A stretch of DNA of 40,159 bases from a virus. Below, piece by piece: positions 30,155 to 36,329 of the stretch. The translations under genes were made by a program, and so were the position numbers. The DNA lies in IMG/VR virus record IMGVR_UViG_3300035698_007623, positions 1 through 40,159 of that record, one strand, 5' to 3'. The first letter of the stretch is position 1. Every line of letters begins with the position of its first letter. Under the pieces are notes generated by a model, which was not told where the DNA came from, did not search any database, and worked only from the letters and a program-made list of their open reading frames with translations.

Positions 30155-30218
30155 CATCACCCTTGGCCTTCCAGCCTTTAGTTTTGTGTAACTTGTCTTG
30201 TTTTTAATTTCTATCACA

Positions 30219-30247
30219 AATATACTAAATTACATATTAAAAGGCAA
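30219..30247 (-). promoter_or_regulatory. Leftward promoter of the recT operon
   Basis: Read on the minus strand, TTGCCT (30242-30247), 17 bases and TATATT (30219-30224) form a sigma70-like promoter with a start near 30212. It lies between the divergent recT operon and the HTH gene at 30270, the usual place for operators of the HTH protein. Confidence 0.55.
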
Positions 30248-30269
30248 CTAAAAAGTAACCAAAGGTTTT

Positions 30270-30467
30270 ATGAACTTACGTAAATATTTAAGATTAAGAG
30301 GAATAAAGCTATATTTCTTCGCTCGGCAGCTAGGAATTACAAGAAATTCTTTGTATAGATATATGAAAGGAGTGCGGAAAGTACCCAAAAATATTACTCT
30401 GGCAGTTAGACAACTAACGGACAACAAAGCGACCAGAGTTCCAGATGAAATAAAAAAAAACAAATGA
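30270..30467 (+). CDS. Cro/CI-like helix-turn-helix regulator
   Basis: This 65-residue protein has an XRE-type HTH: LRKYLRLRGIKLYFFARQLGITRNSLYRYMKGVRKVPKNITLAVRQLT. The recognition helix is near residues 25-36 (ITRNSLYRYMKG). The length fits a Cro-type single-domain repressor. It is divergent from the recT operon and heads the rightward early region, as in lambdoid control regions. No classical GGAGG lies before the ATG, only AAAGG, so it may be weakly translated or leaderless-like. Operators were not identified with confidence. Confidence 0.82.
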   Translation: MNLRKYLRLRGIKLYFFARQLGITRNSLYRYMKGVRKVPKNITLAVRQLTDNKATRVPDEIKKNK

Positions 30468-30788
30468 CTAATAAATAAAAATATTTTAAAAGAATAGTGT
30501 GGTTAATTCCCAACGAGCATGAAGATGATTAACGAAAACAGAGAAACAGAAAAAAAAATGAGGGAATCAGAACCACCTTCTTCCCCCAACGAGCTACACG
30601 TGAGTGTAGATACTGGCCCCTTGCGAGACCAAGTAATTTGTGCATGTGGACTCAATATGCTACTAAAGAATTCCAACAAAAATAACACCACAACAAGGAG
30701 ATCAATCCATGTCATACGATAATAACACAACAATGAGGCGTCACTATGTCAAGCAATAATAATGATAACACAACAATGAGGTGTCACT
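30468..30788 (+). other. Leader region between HTH regulator and replication gene
   Basis: These 321 bases hold no convincing gene. They contain an AGAACCAC...ACACGTGAG pair (30569 and 30596). They also contain a perfect 6-bp hairpin with a GNRA loop (CTACAC-GTGA-GTGTAG, 30594-30609), AAGGAG at 30694-30700 followed by a 16-codon frame (30709-30759), and a second 18-codon frame (30746-30802). Both short frames stop close to the initiator start at 30789. A 67-codon frame from 30519 covers the motif but has no ribosome-binding site and a low-complexity product. Confidence 0.5.
30569..30609 (+). promoter_or_regulatory. AGAACCAC...ACACGTGAG leader with hairpin
   Basis: AGAACCAC (30569-30576) and ACACGTGAG (30596-30604) are spaced 27 bases apart, as in the copy at 20894. 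Here the second half forms the loop side of the hairpin CTACAC-GTGA-GTGTAG. No annotated gene starts directly after it. Confidence 0.5.
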
Positions 30789-30809
30789 ATGTCAAGCAAT
30801 AATAATGAT
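30724..30809 (+). repeat. 43-bp tandem duplication over the replication gene start
   Basis: Two adjacent 43-base copies (30724-30766 and 30767-30809) differ at a single C/T. Each carries an ATGAGG ribosome-binding site and an ATGTCAAGCAATAATAATGA start. Only the second start (30789) leads into the long frame; the first yields an 18-codon peptide that ends inside the second copy. A partial third copy begins at 30709. Confidence 0.85.
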
Positions 30810-31778
30810 CAGCAAGTATTAAATCAAGAGAAAGCTGAAGAAACTTTCAAAAAAGAGGACGCTACACATAACGCATTCCTCATAATTCCAGCGCACGTCG
30901 CTGACAATAAAAATCTTGACGACGCCACAATTCTTTTGTTCGGCAGGTTAAATGCACTATCAAATAGACAGGGGTTTTGTTTCGCTTCCGACAGGTATTT
31001 AGCAGAAATGTGTAACTGCAAGGAAAGGTCAATAAGAAATAGAATTAAAGCTTTAGAGAACAATGAACTAATACAAAGGTTTACAACTAAAGTTGGAATG
31101 AAATGGAGCAGAAAAATATACACCTATAATAACTATTCTCAAATAATTTCTACGAACGGCACAGGGATGCCGCTTCGAACGGCAAGCTCATGCCGCATCG
31201 AAAGGCACCAGGATGCCGAATATTATAATAAGAATATTAATAGTATAAGTAATAAAGAAGAGGTCGCATCTGACGATGCTCGTTTCCTTGCTGTTTTTTT
31301 ATATGATGATTTAAAGAAAAAGAACCCGAACCAAAAGAGACCTGATATTGAAAAGTGGGCTAAAGAAATAGACCTAATGATTAGAAGAGACGAAAGAACT
31401 CCAGAGCAGATTAAACAGGTAGTACAATGGTCTTCTCAAGAAGGAGGAAGGTATTGGCCAGTAGCCATACAGAGTCCAAAGACATTAAGAAAAGTATTTG
31501 ATAGAGCTTGGATAGAAATGAATCATAAGTCTAAGGAAGACATAAAACAAGACGCTGTAAAAGCTAAAGAAGAAAGAATAAAAACCAACAGGATATGGTT
31601 AAAAGCATTATTAAGAGGGATTTCATTTAATGATACATCAAGAGAAATAAAAGAAAGCGACTACTGCGCTCAAGTAAAGATAAACTCAGCTGTAGAACCT
31701 ATCTCTTATAATGAATTCAACTTTAAAACTATAATAACAAACAAATTAAACTCATGGGGAGTTTATAAAAGAAATTAA
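30789..31778 (+). CDS. Replication initiator / replisome organiser (HTH_36-type)
   Basis: This 329-residue protein has an N-terminal winged helix, residues about 30-115 (FLIIPAHVADNKNLDDATILLFGRLNALSNRQGFCFASDRYLAEMCNCKERSIRNRIKALENNELIQRF), typical of phage O-type initiators. A linker with Asn-rich stretches follows. The C-terminal region contains IKQVVQWSSQEGGRYWPVAIQSPKTLRKVFDRAW, the motif that ends many lambda-O-like and DnaD-like organisers. It would bind the phage origin and load host helicase. No helicase or polymerase is encoded, so replication relies on the host. Iterons within the gene were not seen. Confidence 0.88.
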   Translation: MSSNNNDQQVLNQEKAEETFKKEDATHNAFLIIPAHVADNKNLDDATILLFGRLNALSNRQGFCFASDRYLAEMCNCKERSIRNRIKALENNELIQRFTTKVGMKWSRKIYTYNNYSQIISTNGTGMPLRTASSCRIERHQDAEYYNKNINSISNKEEVASDDARFLAVFLYDDLKKKNPNQKRPDIEKWAKEIDLMIRRDERTPEQIKQVVQWSSQEGGRYWPVAIQSPKTLRKVFDRAWIEMNHKSKEDIKQDAVKAKEERIKTNRIWLKALLRGISFNDTSREIKESDYCAQVKINSAVEPISYNEFNFKTIITNKLNSWGVYKRN

Positions 31779-31790
31779 TAGGAGAAATTA

Positions 31791-32054
31791 ATGTTTTTAA
31801 AAGTAACAGATAATAAAGCAAACGGACTTACTTATATGGTAAAGTATGACGAAATAAGATTAATAGAAATGGGAGATTTTTACAAAAGCGGTAGTGGAGA
31901 AGAAGGGGTTCTTTTTATGGTACACATATATTTAAGAAGAGCCAAGGACAGCAGTTATAAAGAAAGCAAGGTGTTAAAACTCCTAGTAGACAGCAAAGAA
32001 TATGGAGAAGTTTGGGATCAATTAAATGATTTCATTAATAACAATAAGAAATAG
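31791..32054 (+). CDS. Hypothetical small protein
   Basis: This 87-residue protein has a beta-rich start (MFLKVTDNKANGLTYMVKYDEIRLIEMGDFY) and a helical end (YGEVWDQLNDFINNNKK). Overall it looks like a small PH-like or barrel domain with one terminal helix, a shape common in phage and bacterial small proteins, but I cannot name the family. AGGAG precedes the ATG, 12 bases after the initiator gene. Confidence 0.7.
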   Translation: MFLKVTDNKANGLTYMVKYDEIRLIEMGDFYKSGSGEEGVLFMVHIYLRRAKDSSYKESKVLKLLVDSKEYGEVWDQLNDFINNNKK

Positions 32055-32122
32055 TTAAAAAGGGTTGAAGTAATTATTAGCATGAAGTATTACTTAAATC
32101 AGCTACTAAAGGAAGACGTTAG

Positions 32123-32725
32123 ATGAATTTTTGTCACTCAGGGAAGCCAATTGCTAAACAGCGCCACAGAATGGCCAACGGAATAGCATATGATCCTCAA
32201 TCTAAGCAGAAAAGAGGAATGAAGTTTGAGTTCGCTAAGCAATTTAGTCAACAAGGCCATTTAAACGCCCTACAAGGCGCTATCGCAGCTCAGGTAGATA
32301 TATCTTGCCCTATACCTAAATCATGGTCTCAGAAGCGCCGTAAAAGAAGTATTGGGAAATTCGTTACAGCAAGGACTGGGGATATTGATAATATCTGTAA
32401 ATTCTATTTCGATGTATTAAATAAAATAGCTTACGATGATGACGCACAAGTAGCCTCTTTAACTTCACAAAAGATCTACTCTGATAAACCAGGGGTGGAG
32501 ATAACTCTAGTTCAAATGGAGGACCACGTGATTAACGAACATGCTATAACATACAAAGAAAAGTTATCGTTAGAAGACTTAAATTATATAATTAAAAAAG
32601 CCAACAGATTAGGGCTAGTTAATAGAGAGTTGGTAAGAGTATACCAAGAGGAAGATCAGGACGGAACGCACGTTTACTTTTCAGTAGACGGAATGAAGGA
32701 GAAAGGGAATGAGCAAACTTTTTAA
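32123..32725 (+). CDS. rusA: RusA-type Holliday junction resolvase
   Basis: This 200-residue protein's first 130 residues carry the RusA signature. They contain GKPIAKQRHRM (7-17), a basic stretch SQKRRKR (69-75), then GDIDNICKFYFDVLNKIAYDDDAQV (86-110). The acidic metal-binding residues are Asp87, Asp89 and Asp105-107. It cuts recombination junctions before packaging, complementing RecT and the exonuclease. The roughly 70-residue C-terminal extension (EHAITYKEKLSLEDLNYIIKKANRLGL...) is extra compared with 120-residue RusA. AAGGA lies nine bases before ATG; a 14-codon frame at 32082-32126 overlaps the start as ATGA. Confidence 0.93.
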   Translation: MNFCHSGKPIAKQRHRMANGIAYDPQSKQKRGMKFEFAKQFSQQGHLNALQGAIAAQVDISCPIPKSWSQKRRKRSIGKFVTARTGDIDNICKFYFDVLNKIAYDDDAQVASLTSQKIYSDKPGVEITLVQMEDHVINEHAITYKEKLSLEDLNYIIKKANRLGLVNRELVRVYQEEDQDGTHVYFSVDGMKEKGNEQTF

Positions 32726-32930
32726 TAGAGAGACTGAAATAATATGTGATAAGTGCGATTATGTGATGGTGCGGTGTAGTGGAAACGCTCGAATGACCTT
32801 AACACCCCCTACAGAAATTATGTGTGTAAAGTGTGGAAAGGTACATTCTTTTAAACCACCGAAGGAGAAAGACAATGGAAGAAAAGAATTTAGATTCAAA
32901 AATATCAATACAAGGAAGACGCCACAATAG
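32709..32930 (+). CDS. Small zinc-ribbon protein
   Basis: This 73-residue protein has two CxxC knuckles (CDKC at about 13-16 and CVKC at about 39-42) framing a short beta domain, followed by a basic tail (KEKDNGRKEFRFKNINTRK). It overlaps the rusA 3' end by 17 bases with AAGGAGAAAGGG upstream. Zinc ribbons of this kind bind nucleic acid or proteins; the specific role is unknown. Confidence 0.72.
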   Translation: MSKLFNRETEIICDKCDYVMVRCSGNARMTLTPPTEIMCVKCGKVHSFKPPKEKDNGRKEFRFKNINTRKTPQ

Positions 32931-33000
32931 CAGAGATTAACCTAGCGGAAAGAATTGGAGAGATAATATCAGAATCAGGAGTATTTGATGTCGAGTGAGA
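32875..33000 (+). pseudogene. Possible frameshifted small gene
   Basis: AAGGAG precedes ATG 32875, which opens MEEKNLDSKISIQGRRHNSRD and a stop at 32940. In the frame one base onward the DNA encodes a plausible helical end (EDATIAEINLAERIGEIISE then SGVFDVE) that stops at 33000, overlapping the next start. No start codon exists in that second frame. A +1 shift near 32905-32918 would join the two into a protein of about 41 residues; this could be a decayed gene, a sequencing error or programmed frameshifting. Confidence 0.35.
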
Positions 33001-33422
33001 TTTGGGTAAGGGTTGGAGAACATGGAACGGCAGACCCTTTTATTTGCGGAGGCAATTTTTTAATTGAAAAGGACGATCCAGTAATACGTAGATGCCTCTA
33101 CTGTTATATAGAAAAGCTAATGGAGGACGGTATTATACTAAAAGATCCTATTAGCGTAAGCGTAAGAAGGGGCGAAGACGTTGTTAAACTGGAGTATAGC
33201 TTGAAGGAGATACTAGAAGAACACGAAGAAGACGAAGACGACCACTCTATTAGATTTCTACAAGAAGAAAGCGAGGTTATGACGATATACCCTGTAAAGG
33301 GAGGAGCTAAAGTTAAATTTAATACGGAAGAGTTTCCCGACATGGCCGCCGATGACTTCGCTAAGAGTGTAATTAGTATTTTAGAAAAATCGTTTATTAA
33401 AGGAGATCTTATAAGTGAGTAA
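32988..33422 (+). CDS. Hypothetical acidic protein
   Basis: This 144-residue protein is read from ATG 32988 (an in-frame TTG precedes it) with AGGAG eight bases upstream. It is highly acidic in the middle (EEHEEDEDDHSIRF), with an N-terminal part containing CGGNFLIEKDDPVIRRCLYCYIEKLM. The C-terminal half is alpha/beta (VMTIYPVKGGAKVKFNTEEFPDMAADDFAKSVISILEKSF). No domain is recognised. Eight bases overlap the DUF551 gene. Confidence 0.7.
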   Translation: MSSEIWVRVGEHGTADPFICGGNFLIEKDDPVIRRCLYCYIEKLMEDGIILKDPISVSVRRGEDVVKLEYSLKEILEEHEEDEDDHSIRFLQEESEVMTIYPVKGGAKVKFNTEEFPDMAADDFAKSVISILEKSFIKGDLISE

Positions 33423-33627
33423 ATGGATTAGCGTAAACGACAAACTTCCCGATAGCGACATCGTGTGTTACGTCATAAACTCAAGGTGGGGAGGAGAGCT
33501 TATAGCGCTTTATAATAAAAACCATAACGTCTTTAGATTATATAACCCACAAATCTACGAAACTATTTGTATAGACGTAACGCATTGGGTTGAATTGCCT
33601 GCGTTTTATAAAGAGGAAGCACAATGA
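33415..33627 (+). CDS. DUF551 protein (single domain)
   Basis: This 70-residue protein starts at GTG 33415 with AAAGGAG upstream. It opens with WISVNDKLPDSDIVCYVI and ends with VTHWVELPAF, the hallmarks of DUF551, a small domain frequent in phage and prophage early regions. Its function is unknown. Three more copies are fused in the gene at 34659. It overlaps the next gene by four bases. Confidence 0.82.
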   Translation: MSKWISVNDKLPDSDIVCYVINSRWGGELIALYNKNHNVFRLYNPQIYETICIDVTHWVELPAFYKEEAQ

Positions 33628-33959
33628 GTGCGTCGGAAGAATGCGTATACTCAAACGCCCTGAACAATGCATTAAAAGAACTAGACGGGCGAAGAAACGA
33701 CCACATAACGTTGTTAGAATTAAAGATAAAAAACTTGAATCAAGACGTTTTAGATCTAAAATCGAAAATCACCAACACCAACACCGCCATCAAATCAATG
33801 AAAGCCAGACTTACAAATGAAACCTCTTTTATGCACCAAACGCTAGCTGAATCAAGAAAAAGCAGAACAGAACTAGAAGAGTTCTTTGAAGGCATAGATA
33901 TAGAGGCCCTCTCTAAAATCAAACAAATTTCAGAAATTATAAACGACGGAAGGTTTTAA
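33624..33959 (+). CDS. Coiled-coil protein
   Basis: This 111-residue, almost wholly helical protein has a long heptad-like region (residues about 28-85; LLELKIKNLNQDVLDLKSKITNTNTAIKSMKARL) and an acidic C-terminal part. AGAGGAAG precedes the ATG, which overlaps the DUF551 stop. It probably forms a dimeric coiled coil; the role is unknown. Confidence 0.7.
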   Translation: MSASEECVYSNALNNALKELDGRRNDHITLLELKIKNLNQDVLDLKSKITNTNTAIKSMKARLTNETSFMHQTLAESRKSRTELEEFFEGIDIEALSKIKQISEIINDGRF

Positions 33960-33994
33960 AGTGATTGAATGTACAGAATACAGGTAAATGAATA

Positions 33995-34399
33995 ATGAAT
34001 AGCTGGATGACATGCACGACGTGTAAAGCAATAGTGCAACTAAATGCAACGGGTATCTGTTTGGGCTGTCAAGGTGGCTTTAATCCTCTTAACGATGAAG
34101 ATAAGTATGTAATGAGTGATCAAATGGACACCATGACTATTTCAAGTGTCAGCACCGAGAGCCACAAGGACGATTTAGAGGCTAAGTTAGAAAGACACGC
34201 CGCAAGAATGCGCCAAGATTCAGTTGACGCAAAGACGAGTCAACTTCAACAACGAGAGAAGGAGTTAGAAGATGCCCTTAAAGAAAGGAAAAAGCCAGAA
34301 GGTAGCAAAGTCAAACATAAAAAAACTAATGGAAGAAGGAAGGCCTCAAAAGCAGGCAGTGGCAATAAGCCTATCAAAGTCCGTAAAGAAAAAGGCTAA
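33995..34399 (+). CDS. Zinc-ribbon plus coiled-coil protein
   Basis: This 134-residue protein has an N-terminal zinc ribbon (CTTC and CLGC, residues about 7-25) followed by GGFNPLNDEDKYVM. A helical Arg/Glu-rich segment (KDDLEAKLERHAARMRQDSVDAKTSQLQQREKELEDALKERKK) and a very basic low-complexity tail end it. The tail (after about residue 92) is the out-of-frame shadow of a separate recognisable gene at 34272-34412, so its composition is probably a by-product of overprinting. Confidence 0.68.
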   Translation: MNSWMTCTTCKAIVQLNATGICLGCQGGFNPLNDEDKYVMSDQMDTMTISSVSTESHKDDLEAKLERHAARMRQDSVDAKTSQLQQREKELEDALKERKKPEGSKVKHKKTNGRRKASKAGSGNKPIKVRKEKG

Positions 34400-34412
34400 G
34401 AATACAAAATAA
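34272..34412 (+). CDS. Small MPLKKG-type conserved phage protein, embedded out of frame
   Basis: AAGGAG lies seven bases before ATG 34272. The 46-residue product starts MPLKKGKSQKVAKSNIKKLM and continues EEGRPQKQAVAISLSKS. This closely resembles a small protein found in very many phages (pattern MPLKKG.S...I..NI..L...G.PQKQAVAIALS). Its function is not known. It lies almost entirely inside the 3' end of the zinc-ribbon gene in another frame (128 of 141 bases shared). The family match makes this the better-supported frame here. Confidence 0.82.
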   Translation: MPLKKGKSQKVAKSNIKKLMEEGRPQKQAVAISLSKSVKKKAKNTK

Positions 34413-34444
34413 CAAAGATAGAGAAGTAATAGGGAGATAGATTT

Positions 34445-34531
34445 ATGTTTACTAGATTTTGGCAATGGTATCATGCCTTATTGATACTCGGAGCATTAGT
34501 GGGGGTAATATGGTTCTATTTAACACGATAA
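34445..34531 (+). CDS. Tiny membrane protein (28 aa)
   Basis: ATAGGGAGATAG precedes an ATG encoding MFTRFWQWYHALLILGALVG then VIWFYLTR. One membrane-spanning segment covers about residues 10-25, with an aromatic N terminus and a C-terminal Arg. It overlaps the next gene by 22 bases. A membrane mini-protein is clear in composition; the role is unknown. Confidence 0.55.
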   Translation: MFTRFWQWYHALLILGALVGVIWFYLTR

Positions 34532-34662
34532 TACTAGCGTTTGGATGGGGAATAAGTTTAAGTCCCCCAATAGACATACACATTCCACCAACAGAGGAAA
34601 TAGCAATTGAGATACAAGAGCAAAGAAAAGCAAAAGAGGGTGAATTTGAGGTGAAAGAATGA
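34510..34662 (+). CDS. Small signal-anchored protein (50 aa)
   Basis: I take ATG 34510 as the start because GTGGGGGTAAT supplies a ribosome-binding site; a longer frame from 34459 lacks one. The product MVLFNTIILAFGWGISLSPP is a hydrophobic leader, followed by a charged soluble tail (IPPTEEIAIEIQEQRKAKEGEFEVKE). This layout resembles a small secreted or inner-membrane-anchored protein. A spanin-like role was considered but there is no lipobox. It overlaps the following gene by four bases. Confidence 0.5.
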   Translation: MVLFNTIILAFGWGISLSPPIDIHIPPTEEIAIEIQEQRKAKEGEFEVKE

Positions 34663-35444
34663 AAAGAATTAGCGTAGAAGATGAATTACCTGAATACGGA
34701 AGGTTAGTTAAAATATATGCTAAAAAGCAGATCATTAAGCCAGATTGTATTTTTGAGATTCCTGTTGTTTTCAGAGCTGAATATCGTGACGACGAAAGGT
34801 GGTATTTAAAAGACTCAGAAGGAGAGATATTAGAGGTTACACATTGGGAACATTTGGATGAAATAATTTCACCAACAAAAAATATAGACGGGGCTTGTAG
34901 CGAATGTAAAAGTACAATGTGTACTGAATGTGGTTATTGTGATTGCGTAAAAAGAGAATGGCTTAAAGAAAACCAATGGATTAGCGTTAAAGACGTCTTA
35001 CCACCTACAGTTGGTGTTTTTTTTGCCTGTGATAGCCAAGGAATGTTTTTTTTAGCTTATGGGTGTCCTGAAACGTTCGATCGTGTATGGGCGGTAGAAA
35101 GGCCGATGCGGAAAGGCGAGATCACTTATTTTAGTGAGGAAGAACTAAAAAGAACTGCTATATTATGGATGCCAATACCAGACATGCCCCCAGAGCCGCC
35201 GCAGGAGATAGAAGAAATGAAATGGATACCAGTAGACAAAGAACTACCGCAGATAAGCGTTACAACGTCCGACTACGTGTTAATAAATGAGGCCACTTTA
35301 GGGATAATGGTAGCTTACCTTACCAACGTAGCTGGGGACACGCACTGGACGTTAAAAGAATATAGAAGCGTTCATGGCCATGATGTTTTAGCCGTAACCC
35401 ATTGGATGCCTCTCCCTGAAGAACCTAAGATCAAAAAAGGGTAA
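34659..35444 (+). CDS. Triple DUF551 protein with a cysteine cluster
   Basis: This 261-residue protein contains three DUF551 units in tandem. They are RISVEDELPEYGR...VTHWEHL (about 3-69), WISVKDVLPP...ILWMPIP (about 107-174) and WIPVDKELPQ...VTHWMPLP (about 187-255). Between the first and second lies a cysteine cluster (CSECKSTMCTECGYCDC, about 81-97) that probably binds zinc. DUF551 usually occurs once per protein. The copies are diverged, so the fusion is not recent. ATG overlaps the upstream stop; function is unknown. Confidence 0.82.
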   Translation: MKRISVEDELPEYGRLVKIYAKKQIIKPDCIFEIPVVFRAEYRDDERWYLKDSEGEILEVTHWEHLDEIISPTKNIDGACSECKSTMCTECGYCDCVKREWLKENQWISVKDVLPPTVGVFFACDSQGMFFLAYGCPETFDRVWAVERPMRKGEITYFSEEELKRTAILWMPIPDMPPEPPQEIEEMKWIPVDKELPQISVTTSDYVLINEATLGIMVAYLTNVAGDTHWTLKEYRSVHGHDVLAVTHWMPLPEEPKIKKG

Positions 35445-35454
35445 TAAGATAGAT

Positions 35455-35688
35455 ATGGAAAACGAAAACAAACAATGTGCGTGTTGTCAAAAGAGCTACG
35501 CAACTACAGAGTATTTTTTTACTAACGGCTCTTCGGATTGGTCAAGGTTTTGGTGCAAGAAATGCCTTAAAGCTTGGCAAAAGAAATGTAAGGGACTACA
35601 TGACGCTCTACACTCCGAGCTTGTGGCCAAAGAGAAGAAGCCATGGCTGGATAGGGTTCTTGACCTCTTAATAGGAAGAAAGAAATGA
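35455..35688 (+). CDS. Small zinc-ribbon protein
   Basis: This 77-residue protein has CACC (about 8-11) and CKKC (about 34-37) knuckles in the pattern CxxCxxSYATTEYFF...WCKKCLKAWQKK, typical of small phage and bacterial zinc-ribbon proteins that bind nucleic acids. The end is helical and basic. It overlaps the next gene by four bases. Confidence 0.75.
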   Translation: MENENKQCACCQKSYATTEYFFTNGSSDWSRFWCKKCLKAWQKKCKGLHDALHSELVAKEKKPWLDRVLDLLIGRKK

Positions 35689-35990
35689 TAGAATGTGTTA
35701 GATATACAGCAATTAATAAAAGTACGTGTTTAGGTCTTGCAACGATATTTGTTCCTAAGTGGGGAGTGGAGATTAGCGGCCTTTCATTGCACCAAAAGGA
35801 CGGTAAGAGGTGGATTAACTTCCCCTCTAGAGTCGTGGAAGAGGGTGGCGAGAAGAAATACTATCCGCACCTTAGATTCCCGCTCAAGGCGCATAAGGAC
35901 AAGTTTTGCGAAATGGTCAAAGATGCGATAGACAAGCATTCAGCAGCCGAGGACGCAATAGAAGAATCAACAGAAGAAATACCATTTTAA
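35685..35990 (+). CDS. Conserved phage protein, possibly SpoVG-like
   Basis: This 101-residue protein runs NKSTCLGLATIFVPKWGVEISGLSLHQKDGKRWINFPSR, then YYPHLRFPLKAHKDKFCEMVKDAID. I recognise this as a small protein recurrent beside phage replication and recombination genes. The strand order and the GLSLHQKDGKRWINFPSR motif recall SpoVG-like nucleic-acid-binding proteins, but I hold that loosely. The acidic C-terminal tail (EDAIEESTEEIPF) resembles those of phage single-strand DNA-binding proteins. Confidence 0.75.
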   Translation: MIECVRYTAINKSTCLGLATIFVPKWGVEISGLSLHQKDGKRWINFPSRVVEEGGEKKYYPHLRFPLKAHKDKFCEMVKDAIDKHSAAEDAIEESTEEIPF

Positions 35991-36007
35991 ACTAAAGGAG
36001 AAAAAAG

Positions 36008-36280
36008 ATGGATTACCTATTAAAAATTTACTACATAGACAATAAGAACCTAGACTTACTGCTAAACCAAACAGAGCTGGACAAGTTTTTGGTGGCTATG
36101 TCTGAAAGCAAACCTTACATAGATGAGCCAAGAAATTCTGGTATAGGCGTGCCTCTCTATAACGTTAAGTATTACAATTTCTTTGAATATACAGCCGAAA
36201 TGAGAAAAGCAGCCGAAGAAAAGCTAAAAGAACAAGAAGCAGCGAAGGAAATTAAAACAGAGGAAGAGCAGAGCAAGTAA
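36008..36280 (+). CDS. Hypothetical protein
   Basis: This 90-residue protein has a YLLKIYYIDNKNLDLLLNQTELDKFLVAM alpha/beta start and a charged helical end (EMRKAAEEKLKEQEAAKEIKTEEEQSK). AAAGGAGAAAAAAG lies before the ATG. No family is recognised. It is the last gene of its cluster before an AGAACCAC leader. Confidence 0.7.
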   Translation: MDYLLKIYYIDNKNLDLLLNQTELDKFLVAMSESKPYIDEPRNSGIGVPLYNVKYYNFFEYTAEMRKAAEEKLKEQEAAKEIKTEEEQSK

Positions 36281-36312
36281 ATAATTTTATTTGACCTAGG
36301 GACAACCCTCTC

Positions 36313-36320
36313 AGAACCAC
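36313..36320 (+). promoter_or_regulatory. AGAACCAC leader motif before ParB-like gene
   Basis: The motif stands 17 bases before ATG 36330, closer than elsewhere, directly after a small hairpin (GGG-ACAA-CCC at 36299-36308). AGGA follows as a weak ribosome-binding site. Confidence 0.45.
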
Positions 36321-36329
36321 AGGAAAAAT

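Noticed and set aside
30519-30722. 67-codon frame between the HTH regulator and the initiator
   Set aside because: No ribosome-binding site, and it spans the AGAACCAC/ACACGTGAG leader and its hairpin; better explained as untranslated leader.
33590-33820. 76-codon basic frame overlapping the DUF551 and coiled-coil genes
   Set aside because: Arg/Lys/His-rich product with no start signal; the other frames have proper starts and overlaps.
33960-33986. Short GTG-started frame MIECTEYR similar to the start of the 35685 gene
   Set aside because: Only eight codons with no further similarity; could be a remnant but cannot be supported.
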